NCBI RefSeq assembly: GCF_005233845.1
Contig: NZ_SZQL01000008.1
Coordinates: 62,001 to 126,000 of the forward strand
Source of the DNA: Ilyomonas limi
Lineage (GTDB): Bacteria; Bacteroidota; Bacteroidia; Chitinophagales; Chitinophagaceae
DNA length: 64,000 nt
Direction: 5' to 3'
A model generated the notes under the pieces. That model was not told the origin of the DNA, searched no databases, and was given only the letters and a program-made list of their open reading frames with translations. The number at the start of each line of letters is the position of its first letter. Position 1 is the stretch's first letter. Both the position numbers and the translations under genes were made by a program. Positions 62,154 through 64,000 of the stretch are shown in pieces.

Positions 62154-64000
62154 TCACTCCGTTCTTAAACTCTTCACCGGGTTAGATATGGCTGCTTTTA
62201 CAGATTGAAAACTAACTGTAATTAATGCAATAACAATGATGAGAACAAAGGGCAATACAAAGTAAGTCCAATGTAAACTAATACGAAATGCATACCCTTG
62301 CAGCCAGTTGGAAGTAGTGAGCCATGCCACAGGCGTAGCAATCAAAAAGGCTACTATCAGCAGTACTGCAAACTCTCGAAATAATAACTTTAAAATACTG
62401 GCAACCGAAGCACCTAATACTTTTCTGATACCAATCTCTTTGGTGCGTTGCAACGTGGTGAAAGAGGCAAGGCCAAACAATCCCAAACAAGCAACCAAAA
62501 TGGCAAGGCTGGTAAATAAACTGAACACCTGGCCAAACCGTTGATCAGCTTTGTATTGCTCATTAAAATGGTCGTCCAGGAAGTAATATTCAAAGGTGTT
62601 GCCGGGAAAGAATTTATTCCATTTGGCTTTCACCACCTGTACCGTTTGAGCAGCCTGCGCCGCACTTGTTTTAATGGAGACGCTGCCGTTCACATCAGGT
62701 ATGAGGCGTAATATCAGTGGCTCGTATGCTTCGCGTAAAGATTGCTGATGAAAGTTTTCGGTAACGCCTTCAATGGTATATTGCTCGCCCCAGAAATCAA
62801 TTTTTTTACCCAATGCTTCTTCCGGTTTATTAAAACCTAATTGCTCTATACCTTTACGGTTGAATATTACTGAATGCGCATCCGAACCAAAGTCCTTTGA
62901 AAATGCTCTGCCGGCAACCATCTTCAATCCGAAGGTGGGTATATAATCATAGTCAACACCAATTACCCGATATTGTTTTTGTGCCGATTCATCAGCGCCT
63001 ACGAGCTTAATACCGCCTGCATTCCAGCCTACCGGCTCGCCGGGAACACTTGTTGAAACAGTTATATTTTTTATGGCAGACTGCTGCTGTAGTTCTTGCT
63101 TAAATGCAGTTATTTTTTGTAAAAATGTAGAATCAATACCCACAATTGGTGAAGGAACAACCAGGGTTTGATCTATATTAATGCCCAATGATTGTTTGCG
63201 CATGTACTGTATTTGCTGATAAACGGTTACCGTACCCATCAATAAAAACAGGGATGCTGCAAACTGAAATACAACCAGCGACTTTCGTAAGATTGCACTT
63301 TGTTTAGTACTACCGGCTTTGCCTTTCAGCACATCGATGGGTTTAAAGCCTGATAATACAAACGCAGGATATAACCCGGAAAAGAACACACCAATTACAA
63401 ATAATGCGACCAAGCCAAGCCAGAAATCGGCATGACCAAAAAGAGAGAAAGAAAGCTGCTGCCCCGAAAGTGCATTAAAACCCGGAATGGCTATCAGCAC
63501 AATGATAATGGCAAGTACCAGTGCAAAGCCGTTCATCAATGCAGACTCAGATAAAAATTGAATAATTAACTGCTTTCTCTTTGAACCGATAGCTTTACGT
63601 ACGCCCACTTCTCTTGCTCTTGTAATAGCCCGGGCAGTCGCCAGATTAATATAATTTACCCAGGCAATCACCACAATGAATAAAGCAATACCCAATAGCA
63701 GGTAAACCGTTTTACCATCACCATTTTCGCCGGGTTCACCCATGTAATGTGAATATAAATGGATGTCTTTTAAGGGTTGTAAATGATAGATTACTGCAGA
63801 ATTGTATTTCTTCATGTCTTCCTTTGTAAACCGGTCTACTACTGGTATAAACTTTTTTTCCACTACAGCCGGATTAGCGTCTTTTCTCAACAACAGGTAT
63901 GTTAGACATCCGTCCCATAACCACGCGGTTTCGGGACCATTGCCACTGGAGTCGGTATTCCACTTTACAAACGTTGCATAGGAAAGCAGGATATCGGGTT
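62154..64000 (-). CDS. FtsX/MacB-type orphan permease, array member 20, cut by the window edge
   Basis: The frame has no stop up to base 64000: before the first in-frame TTG at 63893 it reads on as ILLSYATFVKWN and DGCLTYLLLRKD, which match the end of the first periplasmic domain of members 12 and 18. So the N-terminal about 200 residues are outside the window. TM2 ends VIAWVNYINLATARAI (Trp-type). First motif TRAREVGVRKAIGS, fifth helix from LRKSLVVFQFAASL, second motif RTKEIGIRKVLGA 97 residues before the end, tail NPVKSLRTE. The array therefore probably continues to the right. Confidence 0.92.
   Translation of the reverse strand, partial: PDILLSYATFVKWNTDSSGNGPETAWLWDGCLTYLLLRKDANPAVVEKKFIPVVDRFTKEDMKKYNSAVIYHLQPLKDIHLYSHYMGEPGENGDGKTVYLLLGIALFIVVIAWVNYINLATARAITRAREVGVRKAIGSKRKQLIIQFLSESALMNGFALVLAIIIVLIAIPGFNALSGQQLSFSLFGHADFWLGLVALFVIGVFFSGLYPAFVLSGFKPIDVLKGKAGSTKQSAILRKSLVVFQFAASLFLLMGTVTVYQQIQYMRKQSLGINIDQTLVVPSPIVGIDSTFLQKITAFKQELQQQSAIKNITVSTSVPGEPVGWNAGGIKLVGADESAQKQYRVIGVDYDYIPTFGLKMVAGRAFSKDFGSDAHSVIFNRKGIEQLGFNKPEEALGKKIDFWGEQYTIEGVTENFHQQSLREAYEPLILRLIPDVNGSVSIKTSAAQAAQTVQVVKAKWNKFFPGNTFEYYFLDDHFNEQYKADQRFGQVFSLFTSLAILVACLGLFGLASFTTLQRTKEIGIRKVLGASVASILKLLFREFAVLLIVAFLIATPVAWLTTSNWLQGYAFRISLHWTYFVLPFVLIIVIALITVSFQSVKAAISNPVKSLRTE

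Noticed and set aside
10824-64000. MacAB-TolC macrolide efflux operons
   Set aside because: MacB has an N-terminal ATPase domain and four helices; these proteins have no ATPase domain and are doubled, and no macA or tolC is present.
10824-64000. Assembly artefact producing repeated genes
   Set aside because: The copies differ strongly in sequence, gap content and length, which collapsed or duplicated contigs would not.
1-64000. CRISPR arrays, rRNA or tRNA genes
   Set aside because: No regularly spaced direct repeats and no rRNA- or tRNA-like stretch was recognised in the gaps; a covariance-model scan was not possible.

Overview
The window looks like a chromosomal segment of a Bacteroidota bacterium, most likely of the Chitinophagaceae type. 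The reasons are moderate-to-low GC, C-terminal NPVKSLR(T/S)E tails typical of FtsX-like permeases from that phylum, few Shine-Dalgarno sites, and intergenic repeat words (CCCCTTCAGGGG cores, CCTGCCTGTC..GACAGG) that I associate with it. The genus cannot be fixed from the sequence alone.

Left part (1-10.6 kb) is ordinary and accessory chromosome: the 3' part of recN, an EVE-domain protein, a DUF4406 protein on the other strand, a sugar aminotransferase followed by dTDP-4-dehydrorhamnose reductase (surface-polysaccharide precursors), a small membrane protein, a large ThDP-dependent pyruvate-oxidase-like enzyme with a terminator, an acyltransferase-3 membrane protein and a four-helix SLATT/DUF4231-like membrane protein. 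Between them lie decayed genes: a Uma2-like relic near 7.6 kb, an ORF with one internal stop near 9.5 kb and a GNAT-like relic near 13.7 kb.

From 10.8 kb to the right edge the window is almost entirely one gene family: 20 paralogues (19 complete, one cut by the edge) of an about 800-residue FtsX/MacB-type permease. One is on the + strand; 19 are on the - strand, head to tail. Each protein is an internal duplication (TM1 - periplasmic MacB_PCD - three TMs, twice) ending in a near-invariant tail. No ATP-binding subunit, membrane-fusion protein, outer-membrane channel, sensor or regulator is present, so these are orphan permeases. Only two other genes sit inside the array: a secreted DUF1579-like protein and a 76-residue lipoprotein.

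Four intergenic regions of the array carry the same module, read on the - strand: a perfect or near-perfect palindrome (half-site GGTGTTCG), then about 45-50 bp later a sigma-54-like promoter TTGGCA(C/T)-N5-TTGAA, then 65-115 bp to the ATG of a permease gene. A fifth region has the same geometry with a different palindrome. This suggests that the array is divided into several sigma-54 operons under one enhancer-binding regulator encoded elsewhere. One of these operons would hold five permeases plus the lipoprotein. Other gaps hold dispersed repeat elements: an inverted pair of about 128 bp around one gene, and a second family of about 105-150 bp.

The genes presumably act as alternative membrane partners for ATPases encoded elsewhere, perhaps in envelope stress, peptide or lipid export; the substrate cannot be read from the sequence. 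Domain calls are from motif reading only; no searches were run.
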